The notes below the pieces were generated by a model. That model was not told the DNA's origin. It did not search any database and saw only the letters and a program-made list of their open reading frames with translations. The translations under genes were made by a program, and so were the position numbers. Below, in pieces: positions 20,915 through 32,974 of a stretch of DNA of 64,000 nucleotides. The first letter of the stretch is position 1. Each line of letters begins with the position of its first letter. This DNA comes from Gadus chalcogrammus (Eukaryota > Chordata > Actinopteri > Gadiformes > Gadidae), in assembly GCF_026213295.1 (NCBI RefSeq), contig NC_079419.1, positions 21,393,180 through 21,457,179 of the forward strand, read 5' to 3'.

Positions 20915-21493
20915 CCCTAGCCTGATGAGCACATCACATGGCAGTCACCTTACAATATAGTCAACTTTTAACACATAACACACACATGATAATATAGTCA
21001 GGTCGAGGTCAGAGCCAAGGCCCCATTTCTCCTCCAGGCAAATGGTAAACACTCAGACAATGCACCAGTCATCCTCAAGAACGGGAGAGCCACAAACAGG
21101 AGACTCTGTGAGGCTCTCCCCCGTCAGGAAGAACACAAGAAGATACACATGCATACACTAGGGCCTGGGAGGCAAGGTCAAGCAAAGACACACAGAACCA
21201 TACACATCTTAAACGCACACACCTCATCGAGAGGAAGATACAGCATAAAACTGTATCACACAGGGACTCTTGGCCCTTTTCTTCTGAAGCAGACCTTCCA
21301 CGGAGGCGAAGCTCTGGACGAACCATCAGCGCTGATTAGGGACTTAGACATATTCGATCTCTCACGCTTTATGACTCTGTATAACCGTTGCCACTTTACT
21401 TAATAAATCCAAGGTCCTCGTGCCGACAGACTTTATTACCTCTCCGTCTCATTTCATCTGGTCCAGTAACTAGACAGACCGTTTTTCCCAACA
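20915..21493 (+). repeat. 3' LTR of endogenous retrovirus, right portion
   Basis: Continuation of the LTR begun at 11886. It contains AATAAA at about 21402 as polyadenylation signal and ends TTTTTCCCAACA (21493), complementary to the TGTTGGG start. Without the inserted transposon the LTR would be about 640 bp. A (CA)n tract begins 15 bp beyond the end. Confidence 0.6.
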
Positions 21494-21505
21494 CTAACAG
21501 CAGGT

Positions 21506-21508
<3 letters not shown>

Positions 21509-21597
<89 letters not shown>
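21509..21597. repeat. (CA)n microsatellite, about 44 units
   Basis: An uninterrupted CA dinucleotide run. ORFs through it encode only His/Thr or Cys/Val alternations and are not genes. Confidence 0.98.
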
Positions 21598-21599
<2 letters not shown>

Positions 21600-21887
21600 T
21601 GGTTGAGTGACTGAAAGGTTCAATTATGTGTGAGATATGTCAACAAACTCATTGAGCCATCCTTTTTGTTTCATTAAGGCCAATTGCAGAAAGCTGCCGA
21701 GTTGAAGGACGACCAAAGTATTCTTTTGCATATAAAAGACAAAGATTGTGTGGCTCTGGAGGTGCAGTACCACAGATGCTGTTACAATCGGTACACCAGG
21801 TTTTTGACGAAGCCTGAAAAACCGGAGAAAGAACAGTAAGTTATTTTTTATATTGCATTTCCAGGAGCTACTAACTTTACATTATAT

Positions 21888-22137
21888 AAGTAAACATTTC
21901 ATCTGCATTCTGTTATATGTGCACACAATCACAACACTTATTCATTTCTTTACTTCTCATTCATATGTGTTTTAGGAATTAGCCCATGTTTGATGTCAGC
22001 TATAAGATATTTAAGTAAACATTTCATCTGCATTCTGTTGTATGTGCACATAATCACAACACTTATTCATTTCTTTACTTCTCATTCATATGTGTTTTAG
22101 GAATGAGCCCATGTTTGATGTCAGCTATAAGATATTT
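21888..22137 (+). repeat. 125-bp tandem duplication covering a 3' splice site
   Basis: Units 21888-22012 and 22013-22137 are nearly identical. Each contains the TTTTAG acceptor and the first about 35 bp of exon 2 of the large gene. In the first copy the exon start reads AATTAG (stop) where the second reads AATGAG, so only the distal acceptor leads to an open exon. Confidence 0.9.
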
Positions 22138-25100
22138 TGTGAGCGGATCATTCGCCAAAGGCTGCTTGTCAACCAAGAGGTGCTCAGAATGGTCCAGCTG
22201 AGGAAGGCCTTCATTGAACTGGTGAAAGCAAATGAAGGTCTTGATGCTTCAAACTACAGGTAACTGCAATGCATTTTTCTTCAAGTCTTATTATTTGTCA
22301 TGTGCAAGTCCAGCTTTACACAACCTGTGTGTGACAGGCATGAGAAACTGTTTTTAAGTCTGCTGTTGCACATACATGTGCCAGTTGGCAACCAAGAGAA
22401 CAGCTGATGTGTGTGTGTGGTGTGGTTTGTGATCTTGTGTGCCTTTCTTGGGCATCTTTGCTGTTAAATGTGCTGTATGGCAGATAGGTTCTAGCCTGTA
22501 ATGTCTTGTACCACCTCCACCACTCTCTGCTTTTTCATGATACTCCTGTGACTCTTAATTGTCAATGTTTTGTTGTATTGCAGACAGGATATGTTGAAGC
22601 ACCCAGCTGGTGTTTCATATTCCCACCAAGCTCAACATCTGCGAGTTGGTTTTTGCAGAGACCCTGTCAACCGGTACACTCGTGGACATGCTACCTTCTC
22701 CATCAGGTGCGGAAACCACACAGTCTAGTGAGAGCCAGGAAGACAGTGAGACTGAAAAATTGACAACAAAATGGCAAACAACCCAAGAGGACGGAAGGAC
22801 ACTATATACAGCAGCGTTGATCTTGAAAAGACATCTTAGTGACACTCCTGGCATGTCATGCCCATGGCTTCCAACCTCTGAAAATTTGAATGTCACTGAA
22901 GCACAAACTGTTGTTCCCCTTGCGCTTTACAATCTAGTAAGATGGATTATAGGCGCCTCTGAGGAGCCAACACTGGATAATTTTGTCAACATTGCTGATG
23001 ACTTGCATTTGAAATTTCTGTCTGTTTGTCAAGACATTGTGTACCTTGCTTCCAAGGGCCGTAAGCAGACACCTAAGTCCTTGACTTTAGGTTTGACTGT
23101 CCGGCATTTAACTGGATCATCCCGCCTTGTGTCACTGCTTAACAAACTGGGACATTGTGCATCATGGGACACAGTTTTGAGTCTAGACACTAGCCTTGCC
23201 CAACTGACTCTAGTAGAAGGCGGAGACAAAATTCCAAAAGGATTCTCAAAGAGGGCACCCACAATGCTTGTGTGGGATAACATTGACTTTGGGGAGGAGA
23301 CTATCAGGTCGTGGAACTACTCACCATACCAATGGAATCATGCTCCAGAGTTTTGCCATCGAGCCTATGTCCACAGCAACCAGACAGCCACTAAGGAAGG
23401 GAGTTTCCTCATTCAAAGCCCCCCCCCAAAATGCCTATAGCACCGTACCATCAGTCCAAAAGGCATGGGCCAGAGAACTTGCGTCACCAACAGTCAACAG
23501 CATTATGCAGAATGCACACCGACCATGTTTCAAAAGCTGAATTGGCTTATGTTTTTGTGAAGGCCACATATACGGATAGCTGTGCAATCCCAAGCTGGAC
23601 AGGGTTCCATACACTGCTTCAAGGTGAAAATACTCTGCAGAAGTCAGCATTGTATTATCTGCCAGTAATTGAGGCTTCACCAACAGAGATGTCAACAGTG
23701 AACAGTATTCTGAAGCGAAGTGTCCAGATTGCTGATCAGCTAGAACTGGATCATATAGTTTTAGTGTTTGACCAGGCTATATATGCTAAGGCACAGCAAA
23801 TACGCTGGAAGAATGATGACTTCACAAAACGTTTAGTGGTTAGATTAGGCGAATTCCACACATGCATGTCCTACCTGAGTATTTTAGGCAAAAGGTTTGG
23901 AGATGCAGGACTGCAAGACATCCTCATTGAGTCAGAAGTTGTTGCCCCAGGATCCATCAATGGGGTAATAAATGGGCATCACTACAATCGCAGCATGAGG
24001 GCTCATAAACTTCTCTATGAGAGTCTGCAGCGCATGAGGTTCATCAGCTTCTTGGACTCATTGCCACCACATGAGAGTGCTGTGTGCATGGATGTCATCG
24101 CTAACATGGAATGTGCCTTTCCAGACGGATTGATGGATGTTTTGAGTGGAGATAAGAGGTTTGACAGTACGTGTTCCAAATACGCTGACTTTGTTGAGAG
24201 GAAAAGTACAGAGAATGCAACATTTGCTTTCTGGAGCTCGTACATAGACATGATGCAGCTACTCCTCCTGTTTGTGAGAGCAACGCGAGAGTCAAGATGG
24301 CAACTTCACCTGGACACAGTCCGATTAATGATGCCATGGTTTTTTGCCTACGATCGAGTCAATTATGCTCGATATTTACCTGCGTACTGGCTGGAAATGG
24401 TGAATTTAACCCTCACACATCGCTCTTGCCACAGTGAGATGAATGTGAAAGGCCAATAGACTGTCCAGCGACAAAGTGTTCCTGGATTTACCTCCATTGC
24501 TTGCGACCAGGCTATTGAGCAAACACTGAACAGAGATGCCAAGACAAAAGGTGGTTGGACAGGGATGACACAAAATCGGTCTGCAGTGTATCGCTGGATA
24601 CTGTCACAGCATGAACGAGCCGCTATAGCAAGACAGTGTGAATCAATGGCAGGGATATCTCCTGAGCTGAGAACTCGAAAAGACCTTGACACCACACGCA
24701 TCTATGCTGATGAAAAGGCTGTGAGCAGAATTATTTCCACCATTGATTCCATGCTCAACCCTTTTGATGTATACCAAGACGGCATTGTGTGTCTTAGCTC
24801 TGGAAGAGTAGCAACAGAAGAAATCGTGAAGGATTTGCTTGTTGCCTCAGAAAAGGGTGAAAATGCTGCACAAGAATTTATTGAGCAGAGACTGTTATCA
24901 AAATCTGTTGACATATTTGCCCCCATAAAATCACAAAAACTCAAGACCTTCAAAGACCAGGTTAAGCAAAAAAAAAAATCTGCAGCAGGCAAGGAAGTGA
25001 TTTTACGTGCTGACAAAAAGTTATTTTCCAGGCTCCTCATCCTTGGTCAGAGCAGAAAAGTTGAAATGAGGGAAATTCTGTCATATTCCTTGGGAACTGT

Positions 25101-26132
25101 GTCCTATCCATTAGCAAGTGCTGATGGTTTACTTGCCAAAACAAATAAATCCGCTCTCATGGATCTATTAGAGAACAAAGGTGGAGACTGCTTGGTTGAC
25201 CAAGTTCCAGTGGATGGTGCCATTCTTTTTGATGGTATGGCAGTCATACAGGCCATGCGATCCAGCCCAGGTACATTTGGAGAGCTTGCAGAGACCATCC
25301 TTCAGAACACACTGCAACTCGCTTTTCACACTGTACACGCATTGACTTTCTCACTGACCAGTATCCACTCATCAGTATCAAAAACCTAGAACGGTCACGT
25401 AGAGCTGATGCAGGGTCACAACGCATGCAAATCTTTGGCCCAACTCAGAAAACCCCAACCCAATGGAAAAAGTTTCTCTCGGAAGGAACAAATAAGGAAG
25501 CACTTGCAGAATTCCTGTATGTTGCATGGAAAAATGCAGACCTTACAAAATTGTGCAAAAACATCTGCTTGTACATAGCACATCAAAATCAGTGTCACTG
25601 TGTGACTGTTAAGGAGGGTGTACAGTCTGTTTGTGTTGTTGAAGACCTGCAGTGTGATCATGAAGAATGTGACACAAGGGTGTTTTTACATGCACAACAT
25701 GCTGCACGGGAGCATAAAGCTGTAATTATCAAGAGCTCTGACACTGATGTGGCAGTCATTGCTGTAAGTGTGCAGACAGATTTGCCATGCACTCAGTGGC
25801 GGGCCGTACTATTAGGCAAACCAGGCATTTGCCTGGAGCCCCAGGCCCCATAGAAGGTTTTTGGGGCCCCCAAAATGCCCCAATGCATATATTTTGTCCC
25901 CATATTTATTATTTTTTATAAAAATCTCTTCAAAATAGTAGCATCGGGATGTCTAATTACTCATATTTTGACGATCTTTCCGTGTGCACCCCCCTTCAGT
26001 CTGCACTACATGGACTATTCCATGTTACGCGCATCACGCTCATCACGCGTATGCAGAAATGATGTCAAATTCAAAACAGTAAGCGGTAAGAGAGAGAGAG
26101 AGAAATCGAGTGAGACATAAATCGAGTGAAAC

Positions 26133-26800
26133 ATGAAGCGATCGTACGAAAGCGGGTCACATAAAAATAAGAAGAAAGACCAAAGGCAGGACTTGCTTTT
26201 GAAAGCTGCCAAAGCTATCCAGCTTTTTTACAGCCACCGCAGTGTTAGCGGGACCGTTGGCGGCTCAAGAGCAGCCGTCAACGTCGTTTGCTGTCACGTT
26301 ACTGCTCCTTTCATTCCAAGTGGCTCTGGCTCAGCCAGCAGCGATGCTAATGACGTGTGTCAACAAACTGACGGAGATGATGCACAACTGGTAGTGAATA
26401 TTGCTCATTCTCCTTCTTCCACTTCGGTTATTGAAGTTGATGACAATAACGATAACAATGACTGCGAGACACATATTCTTGTGGATGACCCAGCACTCTG
26501 GCCCAAGCTGCTGTGTCTTGGGCAGGTGCACACATATTCTAGTGGATGACCCAGCACTCTGGCCCAAGGGCCGCAGATTCACAAAAGCATACTATTACAT
26601 AGTAATGAAAAATGATGAGAGGGTGAACAGGTCTTGGTTAGTCTAGTGAAAGTGCAGACCGTGTTTTTTGCTTTTGTTGTTGCCTTTTTGGAAAACAAAA
26701 ACAACTGAGTGAGGAAGGATTTAAACACTGGAATAACCTTGCAATGCATCTAATCAACCATGAAAGGTCTGAAGAGCACAGGAAAAATACTGATAGCTGG
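26133..26800 (+). pseudogene. hAT transposase N-terminus (TTF/ZMYM-type zinc-finger region), fragment
   Basis: The ATG at 26133 starts a Lys/Ser-rich N-terminus (MKRSYESGSHKNKKKDQ). After an internal duplication and frameshift the sequence reads RRFTKAYYYIVM, then a Cys-rich segment (SADRVFCFC) and NHERSEEHRKNTDSW, the TTF-type DNA-binding finger of ZMYM1-like hAT proteins. The catalytic domain is absent; the sequence then runs into the 3' terminal region. Confidence 0.7.
26470..26568 (+). repeat. 61-bp tandem duplication in the hAT element
   Basis: CACATATTCT followed by GTGGATGACCCAGCACTCTG and GCCCAAG occurs at 26470 and again at 26531 with a 61-bp period. 61 is not a multiple of three, so it breaks the transposase frame. 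Confidence 0.85.
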
Positions 26801-26813
26801 AAGCAGCTATCAG

Positions 26814-26865
26814 TAGGTTTCCAGTAGGTCACAGCATATAGCTGCTGTGACCTACTGGAAACCCT
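26814..26865. repeat. Hairpin in the hAT element
   Basis: GGTTTCCAGTAGGTCACAGCA and its complement are separated by about 6 bp, giving a near-perfect stem of about 21 bp. Confidence 0.85.
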
Positions 26866-27783
26866 CAGGTAAATGATGACATAAGGTTAACAGTCAGTGT
26901 AATGTGTCAACATAACTAATCTTATTGTTTTGTATGTTATTCTCAATTTGTAAATAGATAATTAACATTTGCATGAAAGAAGGATAGTGACTTTTGTTCA
27001 TCCCTTGTATGGAGTATCTCATTATGCGACATAAGGTACAATAAACCGGTAGATGCAGGGGCCCCTAAATTACTGTTCGCCTGGAGCCCCCAAAGGGCTA
27101 AGTTCGCCACTGCATGCACTTTATATGTTTTCACAGGGACTGGCAACAGGACACGTATCATTGACATTACCAAGGTGTCATCGGCTCTTGGAACCAGTGT
27201 GTGTTCAGCCTTGATCGGAATTCACACATTCTCTGGGTGTGACACCACAAGTGCCTTTTATGGCAAAGGAAAAATAAAGACATTTTCTGTTGCATGTGAG
27301 AAAGATGAGTACCTAAAGGCTTTTAAAAGTTGAGGTACTAACTTTAACTTGGAGCAGTCAACATTTGCATTTCTTTGCCAGTATGTATGCCACTTATATG
27401 ATCAGCCAGCTGCTGATAATGTAAATGAAGCTAGGTACAAGGCTTTCTGTATGACATCATCAGCCTTGCCAGAATTATCCATTCCCCCTACCACTGATGC
27501 CCTCCATCAGCACTGCAAAAGGGCAAACTACCAGGCTGCAATAATGAGGTCCTGTCTCAAACAAAATATAAGTGCTCCATCACCTGCTGGATATGGTTGG
27601 CAAATAGAGGATGGGAACTTGCACGTCACCTGGATGACTAGAAATCCGGCCCCTGACAGTGTTTTGCATGTGATACACTGTGGCTGCAAAGGTGCCTGTG
27701 AGACAGACAGATGTTCCTGTTTTTCTGCAGGATTGTGTTGCACAGACCTATGTCGTTGCCGTAGTTGTGCCAACACAAAATAA

Positions 27784-28149
27784 TCTGAGGAACTGGAAGA
27801 TAACTGTCCTGACACTGACACTGACAGTGAGGACTGAGTGTCCCTAATCTGTTATTTCTTATTCAGTTTTGTACAGTTTTATATCATATTTCATGTTTCA
27901 TAAAGAGTGTTTTTATGGTTCATTAGTGTTGTTTTCATTTGTGGAAGAATTAATTAATGAATGAATGAACAAACAGATGGTCATTGGTATAAGTACAATT
28001 ACTGCCTTTTATTGATGCATGGAGGTTTATTTGTCACATACATAGAAATACTACTGTTTTTTCTGTGCGAGTGTGAAGAAAGAAAGATCAAGAAATATTT
28101 TTCATAAATAGCAAGAGGGAGTTTAAAGAGCATTGTGTGAAAAAAGGTG
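27784..28149. other. 3' flank of the large gene, no further gene
   Basis: A/T-rich sequence with AATAAA-like signals (CATAAAGAG at 27898; complement TTTATT near 28008) consistent with a 3' UTR on + and the tail of the following - strand LINE fragment. No ORF with a recognisable product. Confidence 0.5.
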
Positions 28150-28575
28150 TAATTTATGTTTTATAGTCATTGTGTGTGTTCAGGATAAGGAATGCTTGAG
28201 GAAAGAAGCTCCTCCTCAGTCTCTCTGTTCTGGTCTTGTAGCAGCAGAGACGTTTGCCTGACCTCAGTGTTTTGAAAAGTCCATGGTCAGGATGTTAAGA
28301 ATCCTTTACAATACCTTGGGCGCTGGTAGGTAAGTCTTTTCTTGTAGGTCTCCTGCAGAATATGGAGAGATGCTCTGATGATTCGGTGCTGCAGTCACAG
28401 GCTGTACAGTTCCCATACCAAGTGATGCTGTCAGGACACACAGCTGATGGGTGCGGATGCTCTGAACTTCCTCAGCTGATGTAGGAAGTACAGTCTTTGC
28501 CTTGATTTCTTCGGTGTGCTGGGTGTTCACAGTCCATGTAAGATCGTCAGTAATGTGTGTTCCCATGTATGTCAA
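28150..28575 (-). pseudogene. Non-LTR retrotransposon (LINE) reverse transcriptase C-terminus, fragment
   Basis: Reading leftward: MTYMGTHITDDLTWTVNT, the YLGxxI motif after the RT active site of fish LINEs (L2/Rex-like), then degraded sequence matching the usual LTASxxW and QSIxxIY blocks, and finally a region like the gene end. The catalytic FADD/YADD part is not present. 5' truncation is typical for LINEs. Confidence 0.65.
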
Positions 28576-28965
28576 ACTTGATGTAAATGACTTAACATAA
28601 AAATAACATTATCGTATATTTGCCTCATTGTTATTCTTGGACGCGGCTATGTATACAGCACTAATTAGAATTAATTTAGCCCACTTTTGAGGATGTTCGG
28701 GTGTTTTCCTCTATCATTAACGTTGTTTCTAACCACACGGGAGCTGCCATTTTTCCATTCTGTTGTCATAAAGCAGCCTTCTCATTGGTGTAGCATGATC
28801 ACGTGTCGAACCGTGGCACGGCTCCCGACAAAAATCGTATTACGCTCTGAAGTCTCTAGTTCTGCATAAAACAAAGCCACATAGACAATCGACTGGAAAA
28901 TCAGCGACTTTCTTTTTTATAAGCTAAAGATTGTGTAGATGCCAGTGAGTGGAACGGGCTGAAAT

Positions 28966-31900
28966 GAAAACCGTGTTCACCTTACGGCCTATTATCTTGA
29001 AGACGCACTACGGGACAGATTTGTCTGTGGATTAAAGACTGAAACAGTTCAGAAGCGCCTTTTAACCGAGAAGGATCTCACTTTTCAGAAAGCAGTGGAT
29101 TATGCGGTGTCGGCAGAGACAGCCACACGCGACGTGCAGCAATTAAGCAGTTCACTTAAAGTGCATGCAATAAGTGCCAACAAAGGTGACCAATGCCGCA
29201 GGTGCGGGAAAATGAACCATACAGATGAAGACTGCTGGTACAAAGATCGCGACTGTTACCAGTGTGGGAGGAAAGGCCATACCAAACACATGTGTAAGAG
29301 TAAAGCCAGAAGCAGCCAAGACAGAGAATGGAGACAGAAAGGTAATACAATGAAGCGCAGTGTTAAAGACAGAAAGAAGAGAATTCATCATGTTGATGCT
29401 AGGAATGTTAGTGAAAGTGATGAGACTAAATCTGACACTGACTCTGAGTTGGGACTTTATGCCTTGTCTGAAAAAGGGAAATATTCCAGAATCTCTGTGC
29501 TGCCTAGAGTTAATGGAAAGAAAATGGAAATGGAATTGGATACTGGGGCTGCTGTGTCTTTAATTTCTTGGGAACTGTATAAAAGCAAGTTAAGTCAATT
29601 ACCTCTGCAACCCACTGAGATAATGCTTAAAACTTACACTGGAGAGCCATTGGCACCAGAAGGGGTGATCAAAGTACAAGTTAAGTTAAATAAGCAGTGT
29701 GCTGTTTTGCCTTTGTACATAGTGAAAGTTGATGCACCTCCACTGTTTGGCAGAGAGTGGCTGAGAGTTATCAAACTGAATTGGAAAGACTTGAAGACAG
29801 TGCATGCCTTTGAGCAAAGAGAGAAAGACAGCTTGAAGATGGTGTTAAAGAGACACTCAGCTGTGTTCTCTACAGAGTTAGGCACACTGAAGCAGATTAA
29901 AGCCACACTGACTGTTAGACCTAACAGTATACCTAATTTCTGCCCCCCACGTAAGGTGCCCTATGCACTTCGACCTCGAGTTGAAGCCGAGCTGAAGCGC
30001 CTAACTGAGCTTGGGGTGATCTCACCATTGGAGAATAGTGAGTGGGCCACACCAGTGGTGCCAGTTATCAAGAAGGATGGCACAGTTAGACTGTGTGGCG
30101 ATTTCAAGGTCACCCTCAACCAAGCTCTCTGCGTGGATAGATACCCATTACCACACATTGAAGACATTTTTGCCTCTCTAGCAGGAGGGCAACGCTTCAG
30201 TAAGTTAGACTTATCTAATGCCTATCTGCAGATGGAGGTAGAAGAGAAGTGAAGGAAGCTGCTAACTATCTCCACACAGAAAGGGCTATTCCGCTTTAAT
30301 CGCTTGCCCTTTGGAGTAGCGCCATCACCTGGCTTGTTCCAAAAGGCTATGGATCAAGTACTGCTCAGACTACCTTACACACACTGTTACCTGGACGACA
30401 TCCTCATCAGTGGTCCTGATGAACAGACTCACCTTAAAGCACTGGATTCAGTCCTAGGCAGGCTAGAGGAGTATGGCCTGCATCTCAAACAAGAGAAGTG
30501 CCAGTTTTTCCAGGAGTCTGTGAAATACTTGGGCCACATCATTGACGCGGCCGGGCTCCACAAATCACCGGAGAAGGTACGTGCTATTGTGGAAGCATCA
30601 GCACCACGTGATGTCAGCCGTTCGTTCCTGGGAATGCTGAACTATTATGGACGCTTCATTCCTAATGTATCCACTGTCCTTAAACCATTAAATGAACTGC
30701 TAAACAAAGGGAAGCAATGGCAGTGGACAGTAGACTGTGAATCAGCTTTCCAGAAAGCAAAAGCACTCCTAGTATCACAGGAAGTATTAACGCACTACAA
30801 TCCTGAGCTGCCCCTTCGCCTTGCGTGCCATGCTTCACCATATGGGGTCGGAGCTGTGCTCTCGCACGCTATGCCTGATGGAGAGGAACGACCTATAGCT
30901 TATGCTTCACGAACACTCAGTAAGGCAGAACAAAACTATGCCCAGATAGAGAGGGAGGCGCTAGCGATAGTCTTTGGAGTTCGCAAGTTCCATCAGTACC
31001 TCTATGGTAACAAGTTTACCCTACTCACTGACCATCGCCCGCTGACCTCCATCCTGAGTCCAGTGAAAAGTACACCATCAATGGCTGCAGCCCGAATGCA
31101 GCGCTGGGCACTCCTCCTATCAGCGCATGAGTATATCATCGAATACCGTAAGGGTGCACTACATGCAAATGCAGATGGACTTTCACGCTTACCACTCTCC
31201 CACACTCATAAAGAGAAGCTAGGCGCAGTAGAGGTGTTCTACACCTCTCAGTTGGACACACTACCAGTCAGTAACACCGAGATCAAACGTGAGACCCTGT
31301 CTGACTCCACTTTATCTCGTGTCCAGGAAATTGTCTCCACTGGTCGTTGTCCATCTGCAAAGGATGCCGACGAAGAGCTGTCGCCCTATCTGTTGCGCCG
31401 GCATGACCTCACCATACAACAGGGATGCCTCATGTGGGGTATGAGAGTGATTGTGCCTCCTAAACTGCGCCCCCGGGTTCTGAAAGAGCTCCACTCAGCA
31501 CATCCAGGAGTAGTGAGGATGAAGAGCTTGGCACGCAGTTATGTGTGGTGGCCCGGCGTCGACTCTCAAATTGAGCTTCACGCCAAATCCTGCCCCCCGT
31601 GTCAGAGCATACAAAAAGCACCTGGGTTAGCTCCTCTACACCCTTGGATGTGGCCATCCAGTCCTTGGGAAAGGATACATGTGGACTTTGCGGGTCCATT
31701 CGAAGGTCATATGTACCTGATCACTGTGGACGCCCATTCCAAGTGGCCTGAGGTGCATATCATGGACAGCACCACAGCCAGCAAGACCATACAAGTGCTC
31801 AGGGGACTTTTGAGTCGCCATGGAATTCCGCACATCCTTGTGAGCGACAATGGACCTCAGTTCTGTTCTGAAGAATTCAGTGCCTTCCTGAAGTCCAATG

Positions 31901-32628
31901 GAGTCAAACACACCCGCTCAGCGCCGTACCATCCTGCTACCAATGGCTTGGCAGAGCGTTTTGTGCGCACATTCAAACAGGCCTTAAAATCATCTAAGGG
32001 CACCGGGATGGTGCAACAACGCCTTGATACGTTCCTGCTGGCATACCGCAACATCCCCCACACCACAACAACGGAAACGCCAGCCATGTTGTTCCTTGGA
32101 CGCAGGCTGCGTTCTCGTCTGGATTTCCTGAAACCCAATATTGCTGGAACAGTGCACAGATCACAGGATGCCCAACAACAACGCCGCCACCAACACTCAA
32201 AGGACAGGCAGTTTGATGTTGGGGAGCCAGTCCGTGTGCGGGACTATAGGAAGGGGGAGGAGAAGTGGACACAAGGTATTGTTGTGGAAAAGACAGGTCC
32301 AGTATCGTACAGGATAAATGTGGGAGTACCAGGGGTATGGAAACGCCATGTGGATCAGATGCTGACACGCCCCGATCCAGAGCTGCAGCAGACTGCAGTG
32401 AACCTTCCAGTACCAGAGGACTTACCCCCGAGTGATATCTGCACCACACTCCACTCTAATACACCTCACACACAGGAGCCTGACTGTCAAATTTCTCAGC
32501 ACACACAATCTCCACACCAGTCCACTGACTCACCACAGACTGTGCTAACCGGTACTCCGGTAACAGAGACAATGAGACGCTATCCTGTGAGGATTACTAA
32601 ACCGCCCGTACGTTACGGTGCGGAGTGA
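28966..32628 (+). pseudogene. Ty3/Gypsy Gag-Pol polyprotein, one in-frame stop
   Basis: Gag C-terminus (LRDRFVCGLKTETVQ) with two CCHC knuckles (CRRCGKMNHTDEDC; CYQCGRKGHTKHMC), aspartic protease (ELDTGAAVSLIS), RT (LDLSNAYLQMEV; active site CYLDDILISG), RNase H (TDHRPLTSIL), integrase zinc region and catalytic core (HVDFAGPFEG; VSDNGPQFCS; GLAERFVRTFK). It ends RRYPVRITKPPVRYGAE. The only lesion is TGA at 30250-30252, in frame between the two RT halves; the rest is open over 3.6 kb, so the copy is young. Similar proteins are annotated K02A2.6-like. Confidence 0.92.
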
Positions 32629-32796
32629 CCACATTGTTTATTGTAATATAATGTTCTGAGACATATTGTTTGCAGTATAAGAAGACATCCCCTCATTATT
32701 ATTTGATGTAAAAAAAAGGAAAGCTATAATCTTTTCTGTTGTGTTAAAGTAAATATCCTTTGTGTTGATTGACAGCATATCTTAGCGGGGAGGAAA

Positions 32797-32974
32797 TGTT
32801 ATGTATGAAGCTGAAGGTGCTTCGTTTATGGTGACCACTAGGTGGCACCTCTGACTTGTATAAATTCCTGTGCACAATAAACCAGCCTCGCTGAAGTTGT
32901 AGAACAAGATACAATGTTTCTGTGTTGATCTCTGTATGGGCTGTGAAGGATAGTCACGTACAGGGAACATAACA
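32797..32974 (+). repeat. 3' LTR of the Gypsy element (178 bp)
   Basis: Begins TGTTATGT and ends ACATAACA, with AATAAA at 32876-32881 as polyadenylation signal and a TATA-like CTTGTATAAATTCC upstream of it. Immediately preceded by a polypurine tract. Very short for an LTR. Confidence 0.85.

Larger units (their letters stand above)
25794..27112 (+). mobile_element. 1.3-kb hAT-type transposon, internally deleted
   Basis: Termini CAGTGGCG and CGCCACTG are flanked by the perfect 8-bp TSD CATGCACT (25786-25793, 27113-27120). Removing the element and one TSD restores an open stretch of the surrounding gene, so it landed in coding sequence. Only the 5' part of a hAT gene remains. Confidence 0.93.
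21678..27783 (+). pseudogene. Large multicopy gene with PIN/FEN-like motifs and Cys-rich C-terminus, decayed
   Basis: Exons about 21678-21836 (QLQKAAELKDDQSILL), 22102-22258 (EPMFDVSYKIFCERI) and a long last exon from 22583. The last exon contains YLPVIEASPTEM and VLVFDQAIYAKAQQIRW, then LFDGMAVIQAM, DHEECDTRVFLHA, IIKSSDTDVAVIA and HTFSGCDTTSAFYGKG. That spacing of acidic residues matches PIN/FEN1-type nucleases. It ends in a Cys cluster like tesmin/TSO1 CXC motifs (CSCFSAGLCCTDLCRC). Lesions: frameshifts near 22600, 23303, a C-run at 23421-23429 and about 25330; stops at 24457-24459 and 27332-27334; a hAT insertion at 25794. Homologues are common multicopy proteins in fish and cnidarians, probably element-borne. 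5' exons are missing. Confidence 0.75.
28960..32974 (+). mobile_element. Ty3/Gypsy LTR retrotransposon, 5' truncated
   Basis: Part of gag, then pol, a purine-rich tract (GCGGGGAGGAAA at 32785-32796) and a 3' LTR. No 5' LTR with TGTTATGTATG lies upstream, so the 5' end including LTR, primer site and most of gag is gone. Gene order PR-RT-RH-INT places it in Ty3/Gypsy. Confidence 0.9.

Noticed and set aside
21396..21623. Long ORF through the CA tract encoding Cys/Val alternation
   Set aside because: Pure translation of a microsatellite; no flanking coding signal.
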